Made by a program: the position numbers and the translations under genes. From NCBI GenBank assembly GCA_027625915.1, contig JANTQA010000008.1:10231001-10295000 (forward strand): DNA of 64,000 bases, written 5' to 3'. The notes below the pieces were generated by a model. It was not told the origin of the DNA and did not search any database. It worked only from the letters and a program-made list of their open reading frames with translations. Origin of the DNA: Anaeramoeba flamelloides (lineage: Eukaryota > Metamonada > Anaeramoebidae). This document shows, one piece after another, positions 24,941-38,836 of this stretch (positions are counted from its first letter, which is position 1; each line of letters starts with the position of its first letter).

Positions 24941-26257
24941 GAAATTAATTAATTAGTTATGAACAGTGGAGATAGACTAAGTTTTGTTTAGGGTCCAAAA
25001 ATAACAAAAAATGGGTTAGTATTCTGGTAATCAAATGTTGTTTTTTAAAAAATTCAAAATGATTCATACTGAAGTTAACAATTTTTCTTTTTATAATAAA
25101 ATGTAAACAATTACCACCTTCTTATTTTTGGTTAATAAAATTTTTCCACCCAAATACAATACCTTTGTACAAAACCACCTTTTCGGGGATTCAGCTTTGA
25201 AAATATTATTTGTTTTTTTTTTTTAATTTCGAAAAGGTTTGAATTAAAAAGAAAAACAATTTAATAACGAATTAATAATTAAAATGCACCTTCAAAAAAA
25301 GCTATCCAAAAAACTAAAATATTAAATTGATCCATAAATCTAGAAGACAAACAAAACTATAACCACTTAAAAATGAAAAAAAAAAATGTACATTATAAAA
25401 ATTCGTATTTTTAAACCTTAGTAAGACAAATAAATTCTTATAATTGTAACAAAAAAGTACAATCTATTATTTCTAAAAAATACACATAAATAAAAAACCT
25501 TCAAGAAATAATTTATTTCAAATAGAATCGACAAATACTCTGATTCTTTTTTATTTAGCTAAACTTCAGAAAAGGATAAAGTTTTTCTTCTAGAGATGAA
25601 CAAGAAATATGAATCAAAATTATGAAGAGTGCCAAACTTATGTTCTCGCAAAATTCCAACCTAGTAATCAAGCAGAGATAATTTGATAATAATTATGATT
25701 TTATTGTTCATGAAAATAAATTAAAAAAAGTTCTTTTTAGAATTAGAATTTTTTTTTAGTTTGATTGTTTTATTTGAATTCTTCTAAAAAATAATCTATA
25801 TAATATTTGAATCTCTTCTTTGAAAATTTAACTATTTTTCAAGGAAAAATTATTATTACGTTAAAATGAAAAAGAAATATTTTATTCATTTGGTATAGAT
25901 CGAAAAAAACAAAAAGATTCAAAAATGTTTGATGGTCAAATAAATTTTGATTTTTTTTCTATTAAAAGATTTTGTAACCTTCCCCAATGGTTTCTTAATA
26001 ATATATAGATTAATTGGCAATTTAAAGAAAAATATATAATCTTTTTTTCATTTTTTAGGAGCTTTAATCGATGACATATTATTGACAAAAAAAAAACATG
26101 AAATTCAAAAAAAAACAAAATTCTCTCTGAGAATTAAAAAATATTTTTCGTGTCTTTTATTAAAAGAATAATTGTGTATTATTTTAAAAAAAACAAAAAA
26201 AAATTACTGTAAGGGATTTAAAAAAAGCAAATAATATCAAAAAGATAAAAAATGACT

Positions 26258-27031
26258 TTAATTCATTTGCTTAATCATGTCATCTATTTTTTCATTGATG
26301 TTACCATATTTAATTTTTTGAATACCATGCTTCCTTAATAAATTCTTATAAAAGTCTCTTTCAAAGTTCAATTTAAAAGGGAGCAATAATTGTGTGCATT
26401 TATTAAAATATTCTTTTCGATCCACAATTTGAGCGATTAGATCTTCAATACAAATGATATCAAATTTTCCGAGTCTTTCAGAAACAAGCTTATTTGAAGA
26501 CAATGCAGTTTTGTCGCCGTTTTTCAAAATGTAGGATCGTTTAAAAATTAAATTACGTACAGACAAGGCCGAAGGAAAGCCATAAACAACGTAAGGAGAA
26601 ACAAGGTGTAATAGCTGGTGGGTAGCTTTTGTAAGCCTTAGAAAGACGCCGCTGTGGAACTTGTTTAATCTTAGCAACTTTAAAATCTTGAATACTTTTG
26701 TGTGCATTTGCGAATGATTTTGGACCTTCATTCGGATTGCAAAAACCAATTTCCCTTCGTCTTCCTTTGGTAACTCAGGGATGGTTCTGGATCTTCTTTG
26801 GAGACCAGACAACGATCTGTTTCTTTGTCTTGTTGTTTTGATGATCTTTTCTGCACTCACATAATCAATGCCTGGCTCACGTAGGGTATAGCCTTTTTTC
26901 TTTCCTCGAAGCGCTGATCGGATCTTTCGTGCTCTTCTTTTCTCTCGGACAACAGAAAGTGTTTTGCCTCCTTTCAGTACGGTGTCTTTAATAACTTTTC
27001 CTTTTAATCTTTTAAATAGCGTTTTGCTCAT
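26258..27031 (-). CDS. uL30/L7-like protein, RLP7 (RPL7L1) type
   Basis: A single-exon gene of 257 residues starting at the ATG at 27031. The first 90 residues are very basic (REKRRARKIRSALRGKKKGY). From about 94 to the end it follows the eukaryotic L7 (uL30) fold: KLVFAIRMKV, ILKLLRL, the LGKFDIICIEDLI block and a carboxyl end IDDMIKQMN. The core differs from canonical L7 in normally invariant places. It has SGVF where L7 has NGTF, and SPYVVYGFP where L7 has the EPYIxWGYPN segment. This pattern is closer to the assembly-factor paralog Rlp7/RPL7L1, which sits near ITS2 in pre-60S particles in the nucleolus. I favour that assignment, with a fast-evolving L7 itself as the alternative. Base composition is less A/T-rich than its surroundings, as expected for a well-expressed gene. 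Confidence 0.8.
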   Translation of the reverse strand: MSKTLFKRLKGKVIKDTVLKGGKTLSVVREKRRARKIRSALRGKKKGYTLREPGIDYVSAEKIIKTTRQRNRSLSGLQRRSRTIPELPKEDEGKLVFAIRMKVQNHSQMHTKVFKILKLLRLNKFHSGVFLRLTKATHQLLHLVSPYVVYGFPSALSVRNLIFKRSYILKNGDKTALSSNKLVSERLGKFDIICIEDLIAQIVDRKEYFNKCTQLLLPFKLNFERDFYKNLLRKHGIQKIKYGNINEKIDDMIKQMN

Positions 27032-30000
27032 TACGTAATTTTTATTTGGGAAAATGGTAATTTCAAAAAATGATTCTTTTGTTTGTTACAGAATATTTTC
27101 AAAAGCTTTGACTCTCAGTTTATTCATTTTTGAATCTGAATTAGTAATTCAATTCTATTAATAAAAAAAATTTAACCATGTGTTTTTTGAAACAATCGGT
27201 TTTGAAAAATAAGTTAGTTCTTGGCTTTGTGATTGAAAAAAAAAGTTATTATTATTGGAATTGACAATAATTTTATTTAAGGTTGCATTTTCTTTTTCAA
27301 AAAATCAAACTAATTTTTAGGAATCAAATATTTAGTTTTTGAAAACAAAGAATGTTTGATTAAACTTTTACTTAACATATTTTTTAGTATCTCAAATTAA
27401 AACTTAAATAATATTTAAAGACACTAATTGGACAACATTTTGAATTAGAAAAAAATCAAGGGGTATGTCTCTTGAAATAAATTGATCTAAAAATACTTAT
27501 TAACAAGAAGAGAAAATAATATTTTCTATTTTTTTAATAATTGTTATTTAAAATTATTTACTTCTTTTATATGATACATTTATTAAAAAAAGTATGTTAA
27601 GGACTATGTTTTTAGGTTAAAACAGTGAAATAATGTCTAAAATAACCCCTGGATAAGTTATGTAATCCAAGTAATATTTGTCCAACGAGAATTTCTTTTC
27701 GAAAAAATCTGAACTTTTCAACAATTTTCACAATTTTTACCTTGTTAGATCATGCTAAATTTTGATTTTAATATTTTAGAATTTCCATTTCAACTTTCGG
27801 AACTCACACTATTTTCAAGAGCTGTTCTACATCTTTTTTAAATTTACTTTTACAAGTTTGAAATGTTCCAAAATTTGAAATGCACTTGAAAATCCCCAAA
27901 AGCCATTTTTTGCAATTATTTTTTTTGTTATTTTCAATTTTCCTTTTCATTGAATAACAAAGAAAAATAGTCTTCGTGAAAAGGTAAAGATGACAAAAAA
28001 TGTTTTTTTTTTTTTTTTTGTCCAATTTCTTCCGTGTGAAAAATTTTTTTGAGAAGCGAAAGTGAAATAACACAATTAATCGAACCCCCCAAAGGGTGGG
28101 AACGTAGTCCTTAATAGATAAGGTTTTTTCAATATTTTATTTCATTTTTTTTTTAAAAAAATAGGATAACATCAGAAAGTGATTATTATGTCTCTGATTT
28201 TTACAATACTTATGTGAAAAAAGTGATTACCTAATATTTTAAGTTGTTTTCCTAAATTTATCATTTTTCTAAAAAAATCAATTAAAATTATTTTAAACTA
28301 TTGTACAATATAAATTTTTTATTCAAATAAAACAGTTTTATTTTTTTATTTTTTCAACAAAAAATATGAGAAAAGTAACCAAATAATTAAGATTAACATT
28401 TTCTTTTCAAAATAATTTTGTAAAACCTTATAATACAACTTATAACAATAAGAAATTCCTTTTAATGTAGTATTTCTGGATAATTAATAAACAAATTTTA
28501 AGGATTTAGAGTGGGCTGGAAAAAAAAATTAAAAGTAATATTCAACTATTTTAATATTATTTGGTAAGTTGTTGAATATTTTCATACCTTTAACCGACTA
28601 GTAACTCTTATTTATTTTTATTCCCAAAGGTAATAGAGTAATTATTTACCCAAGGGTACAATTAACCCGATAAGAAACTTCATTTATCGACTTTAGAGAT
28701 GAATAATCATTTTTAAAAGATTCGATTTTACCCAATTATTTTTCAGTAAAAAATCTAGATCATATTTTTGTTTGTGTTTTTGGATCAAATTAGAAAAAAA
28801 AAATTTGCAAAAAAATTATTTTTGAAGAAATCTTACTTTTAGTAATTTCTGGGATTCTTTATGAAAAAATAACCTTCTAACTTTAATCTTATTTTAAAAA
28901 TACAATAAAAATAAAACAAATATTGAATCCTTGAAGATCTAAAAAAAATGATTCTTTATTTTATTCACAAATATTTATTAAATTTCTTGAAATTTAAAAG
29001 ATTAAGCAATATTCTTTTTCAAAGATTTAGAGAAAAAAACAAGGAACTTTTTGTATTTAAATCAGTTATTTGATAATATCTATTATTTTTTTTTATTTAT
29101 TATATTTATTAATTTGAATTTGTTTTATTTGTTTGAAAATCTTTAAAAAATTGAGAAATAATAGTTATGTATGCTGATATATTTAATATTTGGGTTCGTA
29201 ATGATTAACTGAAAAAATTAAGATTGGGTTATTAATAATTGATTATAAATAATTAAATTAAAAAATATTTTTCTAGATTATAAGTACAATTTTCAAGGTT
29301 TTAAAGAAGTCTTTTGGGGTATTTTAAAATTTGATTGTTTGGTTCTTTTTCTCATTTTTTTTACAATAAAGAGAAAAAATTGATTTGAAATGTAATTTGA
29401 ATCATAAAAATTATATTTTTTTCAAGTTATAAAATAATTATTGATTTTTTTTTGAAATTAAGTAGATTTTTCAACTGAGTTATTCCAGAACTTAGTGGTT
29501 TTATTTTAAAAGTTTATTTTTGTACAGTTTCTTTGCAGGCAATATGATTTCAATCTTCTTTCAAAGAAAATAATTTTTTTTTAAATAATTCAGAAATATT
29601 TTGAATTTTGAACTTTTTCAAAAATGAGATAAATATATCAGAAATCTTGTAAAAACAATAATTACATTTCTGAAAATAGTATTAAAAGTAAGTTATGTAT
29701 TGTAATAGTCCTATTTTTAAAACCATTTGTCAATTTCGAGATGTGGTGAATTTTTTTTGAATTTACAATTAAATTAACTTGGTGATTTTTTTAGTTGTTA
29801 GGCCCTTAAAAGGAAATATGAAAAGATGATAATGAATAAATATCATCAAATAAACGATTTAAATAATACCAGTTCGTTATTTACCCTCTTGAATATTTTA
29901 AGAAAAACATTACAGAATCTTGAAAATTTCAAGAAATTTAATTAATATTTGTGAATAAAATCAAGGGTTATTTTTTTCTGATCTTCGAGGATTCAATAGT

Positions 30001-32593
30001 AGATTTATTGTTATTGTATTTTTAAAGGTGGTTTAAATTTATCAAGTTTTTTTTGTTCATATAAATAATTATAAATTACTGTAAATGGGATTTCATCAAC
30101 TATAAAAATGTTTTACAAATTTTTCATATTTAGTTGTAGAATCAATATATTCAAATCAAAAGGATCAAATCTTAATACTGAAAATTTAAATATGAATAAA
30201 TAATTTTTTATAAAAATAATAATTCGTTTATCTAAAGTTGGTAAATTTTTTTTTCAAATTTAAATTTATATTTGCCAAACGTTCCACAATTATCATATGG
30301 AAAAATAAATAAAATAGATTTATAAAACTTTCAGAAAAATTATTATATAATAATTTTTAATAGATTATTTGGATTTTTAAATAAATATTTATTGAACAAA
30401 AACTTTACAAATTCTGAAATAAAACAAGTTAAAAAAAAATAATTACTTTTGATCTCTTATTTTACTTATTTTTTAATTTATATTCGAAATTTTGAATAAT
30501 CATACACTAAACTTATAAATATTTTGTAATACAGTACAAAATAAGTGAACTGGGATGATTTTGATTTTCAAACGTTATAAGTTGATATTATAACATCTGG
30601 CTTTGTGAAAAATCATTTTGGCGATGTCACAAATATTTGCCTAAAAAATCTCTAAATTTAAATTTTCATTGGATTTCTTAACTCGGTATTCTTTTTCACA
30701 CAGCTAGGTGCTTTTCATCATAAAAATATAGATATTCAATAGAAAATTTGGATATTTAATCAATAAATTACAATTTCTTGTTTCATAAGTCATTTATTTT
30801 TTTCTCTTAAAAAAAGTTTATTTAAACAACAATCATATCAACTCTAATATAACGAAATAAATCACATAAAAGGGTAGAATCAATGTACAATTCAAGATTT
30901 AGAATTTTGTAACCTTTTCAATCAATTTTTTAATATTTTAATGCTTCCAGAAATATTATATATTTAAAATATGTCTGTCTAAAAATAAGAAGAAATTATC
31001 TGAAAATCAATTGAAAAGATAAATTAAAAGTTTTATTAGTATAGCATCGAATATCTAGCTTAGGGTATCCTCCATTTTCAAAGATGTTTTTTTTTTTTTT
31101 CCTTTTTTTTCTTCTTCAAAAAATCAAAGTATCGATTCCTTACAACTACATATTAACACAATTCTTACATTAGGTTTATTATATATATATTATTATTATT
31201 ATAATTATAATTATTATTTCAGTCAGTTTCAAATTTAACACACAAACTTTGAACGGAATTTAAGGAACAAAAAATCTCGAATTAAAACACAAAATTTTGA
31301 TTTTTTTTTTTAACAAATTATTTTACTAGAATCTGAATATTCTACATTAATTTTAGATTTTTATTGTGCCTTAAAATTCGTTGAAGTTTTGTGTCTTAAA
31401 AGTGGAACTTATTGTATCCTCATTATTATTGTTATTATTCCCGGTCGAAACACTTACAAGAATTTGATACATACATAAAAGGTTGTTTACCCACCCAAAA
31501 TGGTAGTATGTAGCTGTCCTTCTTTTCGTTACAAAATTATAAATAAAAAAAAATTGATTGGATATAATAGTCAAAAAATTCAATCAAAAAAAAATTACAA
31601 AAATTCAATTAGCATCTAAATTCTAAATATTCAAAGAATACAAAAAATTCACTGTATCCCATTTTTCAAAATTTAAAGAGCTTGGTCAAAAAATTCAAAT
31701 GATTCTCAACATCTGAAAAAAACAAAAGAAAAAATAAAGAGTTAAAATATTCAATCTTGTAAAATTCAATTTTTTCAAATATTTTAATATCTTCAATTTT
31801 ATACGAAAGTTTTATTTCGATACAAAAACAATCTGATTCGATATAATCTAATTCATTATTGTTTTATAATACCAAATATTTGACAATTTGACAATTTGAA
31901 AATATTCTCAAGATAAAAAATATTCATTTATGAAAACTCTCAAAATGAAAAAAAAATTTACAGTTGCTCAAAAAAACATAAAGATCAGCTCTTCAAAACC
32001 AACACGGTTGTTTTCAAAATTTTAATTAAATACCATATATATGGGTAATTGAATGTAGCTCTTTGGTCACTTTTTTCCAAAAATGTATTTGATTTTGATT
32101 TGGTTTTTTTTTTTTTAAATCGATTGTAAATCATTCACATGTCGATTTGTTTTGAAATGGTATTAGGTACTTATAAAAATTGATATTTTTTTTTTTTCAC
32201 TGTCAAGACTCAACCCTGAAGGAAAAAAAAAAATTTGAATAATCAAACAAACAATATTATCTTGTGACATAAATACAATTTGTCAGATAAGTTTCAAAAA
32301 CTCCAATTAAAAACCAGTTTTATTCTTTTTTTTTTTTTTTTTTTATAATCTCACGAAATTTTCTTCATTAATAGAATGATCATTCAAAAATTAGTTCTCT
32401 TTAAGAAAGATAAAGTTATGAAAATTGAATAAATAAAAAAAGTGTTAAAGTGTTATATACTGAAAAAAAAAATGATTTAAAATAACGAAAAATAAATATA
32501 CGAATTTGTATAAAAACATAAAATCTAATTACTTTATTGAAATTAATTCTCAATAAAAAAAAAAAAATATATTATTATTAAGAAAAATAAATT
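27032..32593. other. gene-free block
   Basis: Apart from one diverged MITE-1 copy (31220-31414) and a T-rich hairpin-like segment near 28080-28110 (CCCCCCAAAGGG), I see no gene, RNA or clear element in these 5.6 kb. The 89-residue minus-strand frame at 27804-28073 has chance-like composition. Confidence 0.55.
31220..31414. mobile_element. palindromic MITE-1 copy (195 bp), diverged
   Basis: Left end CAGTCAGTTTCAAATTTAAC; right end AAAAGTGGAACTTATTG followed by TA. The left flank has lost its TA (TT). It is the only copy outside the first 12.4 kb and the most eroded one. Confidence 0.7.
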
Positions 32594-33520
32594 TTAATTG
32601 TCACTATCAAACCGTTTTGTTTTTAATGACATTTTTAAAAATTGATCTGTTACCGATTTTGGTGTGTATTTTTTCTTTTTCTTCTTTTTTCGTCTTTTTG
32701 TTCTAATTTTTATTGCTTGAGTTTGTGATTGTGAGTGAGTGTGAGTATGAGTATGAGTGTGAGTGTGAGTGTGTGAGTGTGAGTGTGAGTGAGATTGCGG
32801 TTTAATTTCCTTTTCAGTTTTTGATGAGATATTCTTTTCATTTTTCGAAATAGAATTGCTTTTACTATGATTTCTTCTTTTATGGTGATGGCGATGGTGG
32901 TGATTATGATTTTTTTCTTTTTGTGAGCTGTGTTTTTTCTTTGATGAATGTGAATGTTTTCTTCTTTTTTTTTTTTTAGATTTAGATTTTGAAGAAATAT
33001 TTGAAAAAGAAAGTACTGGGTGGTTATCTAAAGATCTACCTTGGGATAATGCTCTGATATCAAAGCAATTATTCTGCTGTTGGTAATTATTTAAATTTTC
33101 TTGGTAACTCAAATTAAATCTTTGAGAATTAATATTTTGATCAAAGCTAAGATTAAAATAATTATTACTATTGTTTGTATAATTATAATTTGTATTCTGA
33201 TTATTATTATAACTACTATTCAAACTATTATTGTTATAGCTACCATTCAAGCTATTATTATTATTATAACTATTATTCAATTTTATATTATAACTATTAT
33301 TCAAGCTATTGTTATTATAACTATTGTTCAAGCTATTATTATTATTATTATAGCTACTATTCAAACTTATATTATAACTATTATTCAAGCTATTGTTATT
33401 ATTATTGAATAAATGCATGTTAGTATTATTGTTGATATAATTAGAATTATTATTCTGATTATTAGTCTGATTATTATAATTCATATTCTGATTATAATTA
33501 TTATTATTATTATTGATTTG

Positions 33521-33556
<36 letters not shown>

Positions 33557-36500
33557 GAGATTAATATTAGTTAATTGCTCAATATTTGATAAACTGTTAT
33601 TGTTATTGGTATTGTTATTATAATTATTTCCATATCTGATTCTATTTCCAGATTGAAACGAATTGTTAAAATTATTTTGATACATTGTTGAAAAAGAACC
33701 CTCACTTCCAAATTTTCTTTGTTGGTAAGTTTCTCCATAACTTCCTAATGATGGCGATGTGCCTAAACCCCAATCCGTTTTATTTTTGGGATATTCGTAA
33801 CTTGAGACCAAATTTTTACGAAAATTCAATTTTTGTTCAAGTAATTTTTTTTCATAAATTTCCTTTTTAACTAATTTTGAAGGGTAATATTTTCTTTTTC
33901 TCATTCGCTTTGGTTTAAATGGTTTTGTCAGCTCCTCTCCAGTAAATAATGGGTGCTGTAATGCTTCTTTTGGGGTCCATCTTTTTTTTGGATCAGTTCT
34001 TAATAACCCTTGTAAAAGATCAATTAAGACAGTTTTTTTTTTCCTATCTTTTTCTAATTCCTCTTTGGTGGCATTTTGTGGGGTTTGGATATTATAAATA
34101 ATTTCGGGTAAGGTATTATAATTAAAGTATTTGCTAGTTTTTTTGTTTTGGGTCCTATTCTCCTATTGTTTATGATATATATATATATATATATATATTT
34201 AATTTAAAATTTTTAATGTTTCAAATATTGGAAATTAATAATAATTTATTCAAAACAATACAAAATTTTAGAATATTCTTTAATATAATTATTTTAAAAA
34301 AAAACGAAAAAAAATTACTCTTGAAAATTGTTCAGGCGATTTTAATTTAAATTCTCCATCAATATAATTGAAATATTTTCCTGTTTCAGATCCTTGTTTG
34401 AGCATTTCGTCTGGAATTTTTCTATTTTTAATTATTTAAAAAAGGATGTGATATATAGAAAAAGAATAATAAAATTAATAAAATAATTTATAACTATGAA
34501 ATTATTCAAATAAAAATTTATAAAATTTATTGTTTGAATGAATTTTTTTTTTCTTAAAAATATTTATTCAATTTTTAAAAAATTAACTACTTTATCAAAT
34601 AAAAAGAAATTCTTTTAAATATCCTTCTATTTTTATTAGAGATATCAAAAATAATATGAACTTTTATAAAAGAAAATCGATTTTCTTTGATAAATTGAGT
34701 GAAAAAAATATAAAAGTCCAATTAGAATAAACATCAATACAATAAACTAAAATAATATTCAAGAAAGAAAGAAAGAAAGAAAGAAATTAAAATGAATTTT
34801 TCAAACCCGATCATTTGTATTATTCTAGAAAGTTGGTCATATTGATTTACACCCGGAAATAAAGGTAATCCAATAAATAATTCAGCTATGATGCAACCTA
34901 AGCTCCACATGTCAATTGCTTGTGTATAAGAGATTCCTAATATTACTTCTGGGGATCGGTAAAATCTTGTTTGGATATAAGTATATATTTTATTATGTAA
35001 TAAGCAAGCGCTCCCAAAATCAATTAATTTGATACTAATCGATGAATCGTTTTCTAAAAGAATATTTTCTGGCTTTAAATCAGAATGAATGATGCCTATA
35101 TTGTATAAAAGATGCAGTGCTTCCAGAGTTTGTTTAGTAAATGATCGGACTAAATTTAATGTAAGTCCTTTATATTTATTCATTTGAATCACTTCAAATA
35201 AATTGATATACAGACATTCAAATACTAAACACAAATGATTTTTATACATAAAATGATGATGAAACTTGATACATTTTTTATTTTCATTCCCATATCGATT
35301 TACCTAAATTTAGATTTAATATTATTATAAAATATTATAAAATATACAGAGAAATACAATAATGTTTAAAAAAGTGATTTTGTTTTTTTTTTTTTTTTAT
35401 CATTTGGGAAAGGGGTATACAATATACTTATATTTTACACCACGTGACTTTATATGTTTAATATGCTCTATTATTAAATGAAAGTTTTTAATCTGTTTTG
35501 TATTTTAAAAAAAATTAGATTTTGTTAAATTTCTAAAACAAAAAAATAATTTCATTAGCGGCATATTTAAAAGGGTCAAAGGTTTTTTAACATCGTTTTT
35601 GCACAGTATCAAATTTAATTTGTTTCAATTGTTTTTATTTTTCTTTTTCATTAATTCAAATCTGAAAGGATCTATTTTTCAAAATTAAACTTTTTTTAAT
35701 TAATTATTAAAAATTAATACATTCATCCCAAGGCTAACGTGAATTTGTATATAAATCAAATTTTAATGTTGATATTAATTTTTAAAACAAATTGCATGAA
35801 TTTTGAACCACCTTTCTTATAGGAAATTCTATTCAATTTTGAAACTTTACATGCAAATTGATAAAAAAGTATTATTTTTGAAAGAATTATCATTTTCTAA
35901 TTCTTTATACTTAGCTTTAGTCAAATTTCAAAATAAAAATTTAGAAATTGTAGCAAACAAGAGGAATTAACAACCCCTTCCCTATTTAATAATAAATCAA
36001 TAAAATTCTTTATACTTTTTATCATTTTTTTGCTTGCTATTATGTAATTAGTTTGTTTTAAACAAAAAGTTTATATTTAATGATTATTTATTGTATTTCA
36101 AATTGATTGATTTAATGAAAAGAAAATTTTCAATTTGTAGAACAATCATAAAATAGGTTTTTATTATTTTTTTAATTTTTCAAAAAGGAAATTTTGTGTA
36201 ATGATAGTGAAAATTTTTTTTTAAAATAATTTTTATTTTAAACCTTCATTTATAATTTGATTTTTAATATCCCTATTCATTAGTTTTGTAATATTACACA
36301 AATGGGTATTTGGTTTTTGTTTTTGATTTGAAAGACTTGTAAAAACTTTTTTGTCACGCTTTTTTAAAATAAATATATTTTTGAATTCCCTTTATTCTTT
36401 TCTAGAAATAGATTTATAAAAAAAATTGTTTTTTTTTTCAAAACATAGAAATATTTTCCTAATTGGTTCGATTTGGAAACAATCACTTTGTTATGTTACA

Positions 36501-38798
36501 AGTTTGGATCTAGAATTATATACTTGTAATTTTTACAAATAAAAAATTTGAGTTAATATATATATATATATATATAGCACTCTTATCCATATTTTCTTTT
36601 TTATGAATTTATTCATTAAAGATTTTGTCGAAAGACAATTACTTAAAAGATCCATATTTGGGGGAATATTTTTGTTATTAGTTATTAATTTTAAGAAATA
36701 AATTCTCTATATTATTTGAAAAATAACATTTAAGAATTTTTGAAAAAAAAAATGAGTTAGAAATAAGCCCCATTTCACTATTTAGTACACCCACTTTTCA
36801 AAAATTGAAAAATATTTTTTTAAAGTCTACTTTGTCTGAATTTGAGAAAGAAAAAGCCCCATACTCCATTTGAATATAACCAACACATAGATAATTTGTT
36901 CGTTAAAAAAGTAAAATCATTTTGATATAAAAAAATTTTTAATCATAAATTAGCACAGAATTAAGAAATTAGCTTATTTATTTTTTTACCGATCATTTTT
37001 CTGTGAAAAATATTTATATCGATACAATGAATGAACTCTTGTCGTTTTTCTTTCTTTCATTTTTTTTTTTTTTTTTTTATATTATTGAATAAATGTTTTT
37101 CGTTTTTTGAAATTCTAATCAATAAAGAACTTTTTTAATGTTAAAATTTCATTGTTTTGTGGTGATGGGTATAGAATAACCATTTAAATGTAATTAATTT
37201 TTATTATGTTTATTTCTTCAGCGATGGGTGAATTTGAACTGTTTAAAAATTGAGGATTCGTATTAAAAAAAAATTGTAAAAGATGATTTTTGTAAAATGA
37301 TTTAATCTTTCTTTCCCAAATACTATTATTTTTCAATTAATAAAAGTAAATTTTTATTTTCAATTTTCCAATTAATAATAGAAAATTTTAATATTTCAAG
37401 TTCCCAAACCTTTTGATAATTATATGGTGAAAAAAAAACAAGATTTTCACAAAATCAATTAGAAATTGATATTTTTAAGAATTTTAATTAGGATTACTTA
37501 TTGAACTTTGAGATAAATTTTTAATTAGTATAATTTGATTTTAACAGCAAAGAAGGAACACCTAAACAGTGTAATTAATAATTTAAAGGTGCTCATACAA
37601 TTTTTTTAAAAATGGCTTACATATAAAGTCAACAGTAAAAAGATAAGAATTCAATAGTGTTTTTTTTTTTTGAATATATTTTCACTTTATTTTGTGTCAA
37701 ATATAATTTGTTGAACTTCATATCATAAATTTTTTATTTTCAAGGAACTTATTTATGGCAATATTTTTTTTGATTTTTAGTTATGCCCAAACAATTTTCA
37801 AAAGTTTTGTGATCTTCTTTTTTTAAAATTTTGATGAAAAATAGCAAAAAAGATTTTGGAAAATCCAGAGAACAAATGTTTATTCATGGTACTTTTCATC
37901 ATTTCATTGACTCGTTTAGGATCGAAAATTTTTCTTAATTTTTTAATAGAGTAAACAAAAATTAAATACCTTGAGTTAAAAAAGCAATTTGTAAAATCAT
38001 ATTTTTACAAAAAAATTTAACAAAGCTGAACAAAAATACTTTTTTTTTTATTAAATTTTTTACAACTTGTTATTATTTTTATTCACTTTTCACTCGGCAT
38101 TGAATTATAACCTACGTGCCGTTATGTGTGAGGCTATTTTAAATTATTATTTGTTGAAAAATAGATGGAACAAAATTTTCATTTAACTTTCCAAAAAAGG
38201 TTTTTAAAAGTTTAGTGAAATTTCAATTATTTACTTATAAATCAGCTTAAATTATGATTTTCCTTTTTGAAAAGGAAACTTTGATATTTTATTTAAATTC
38301 TTTCCATTTTCTTTTTCTTTTTTTTTTTTTTTTGGAATACTGAATGAAATTCTTGTTTCTTGTTTTTTGCAGCGAAAAGCAAAGTTAAAATTCTTCTCAA
38401 CTTGAAAATCAAAATTTTTAATTTTTTTTTAATAATAATTTTAAAAATAATTCAAAAAAGGTATAAAAATAAATGATAATTACCTCTTTTAAAATTTCAA
38501 TTTCAGTCAGTGCTTGATTGAAAAATGCCGGTAAATTTTTAATAACCTTTATTGCAACTTCTTGTTTATTATAAAGGTGCCTGCAATTGACAACTTGTCC
38601 AAAAGTACCTGATCCTAATAAATCAATTACCACATATCTAATTTTAATTATTTAATTGAAAACAATAAATAGAGAGAAAGACAAATTGTTGTCTTGTTTG
38701 AATTATTGGAATCTAATTAGATCAGAATTCTGAATTTTTAGAAAAACAATCGGAAATTTTTTCATTGAAAAGAAATCCTTTTGTGTTTGAGGTTTTTA

Positions 38799-38836
<38 letters not shown>

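Larger units (their letters stand above)
20457..26257. other. gene-free block with dispersed repeats
   Basis: I see no gene. The block holds an (AAT)n tract near 22075-22105, partners of four dispersed repeats, and one locally GC-richer segment (20985-21215) with GGGGAATTTACCCC and CCTGTGTACTCAGG hairpins. That segment could be a structured RNA, but it matches no RNA I can name. Confidence 0.55.

Noticed and set aside
28079-28110. TCGAACC sequence suggesting a tRNA T-arm
   Set aside because: The surrounding bases do not form an acceptor stem, D-arm or anticodon arm; no tRNA was found in the window.
33101-33412. Ile- and Tyr-rich plus-strand frames of 77-103 residues
   Set aside because: They are the complement of the poly-Asn-coding AAT repeat of the kinase gene on the other strand.
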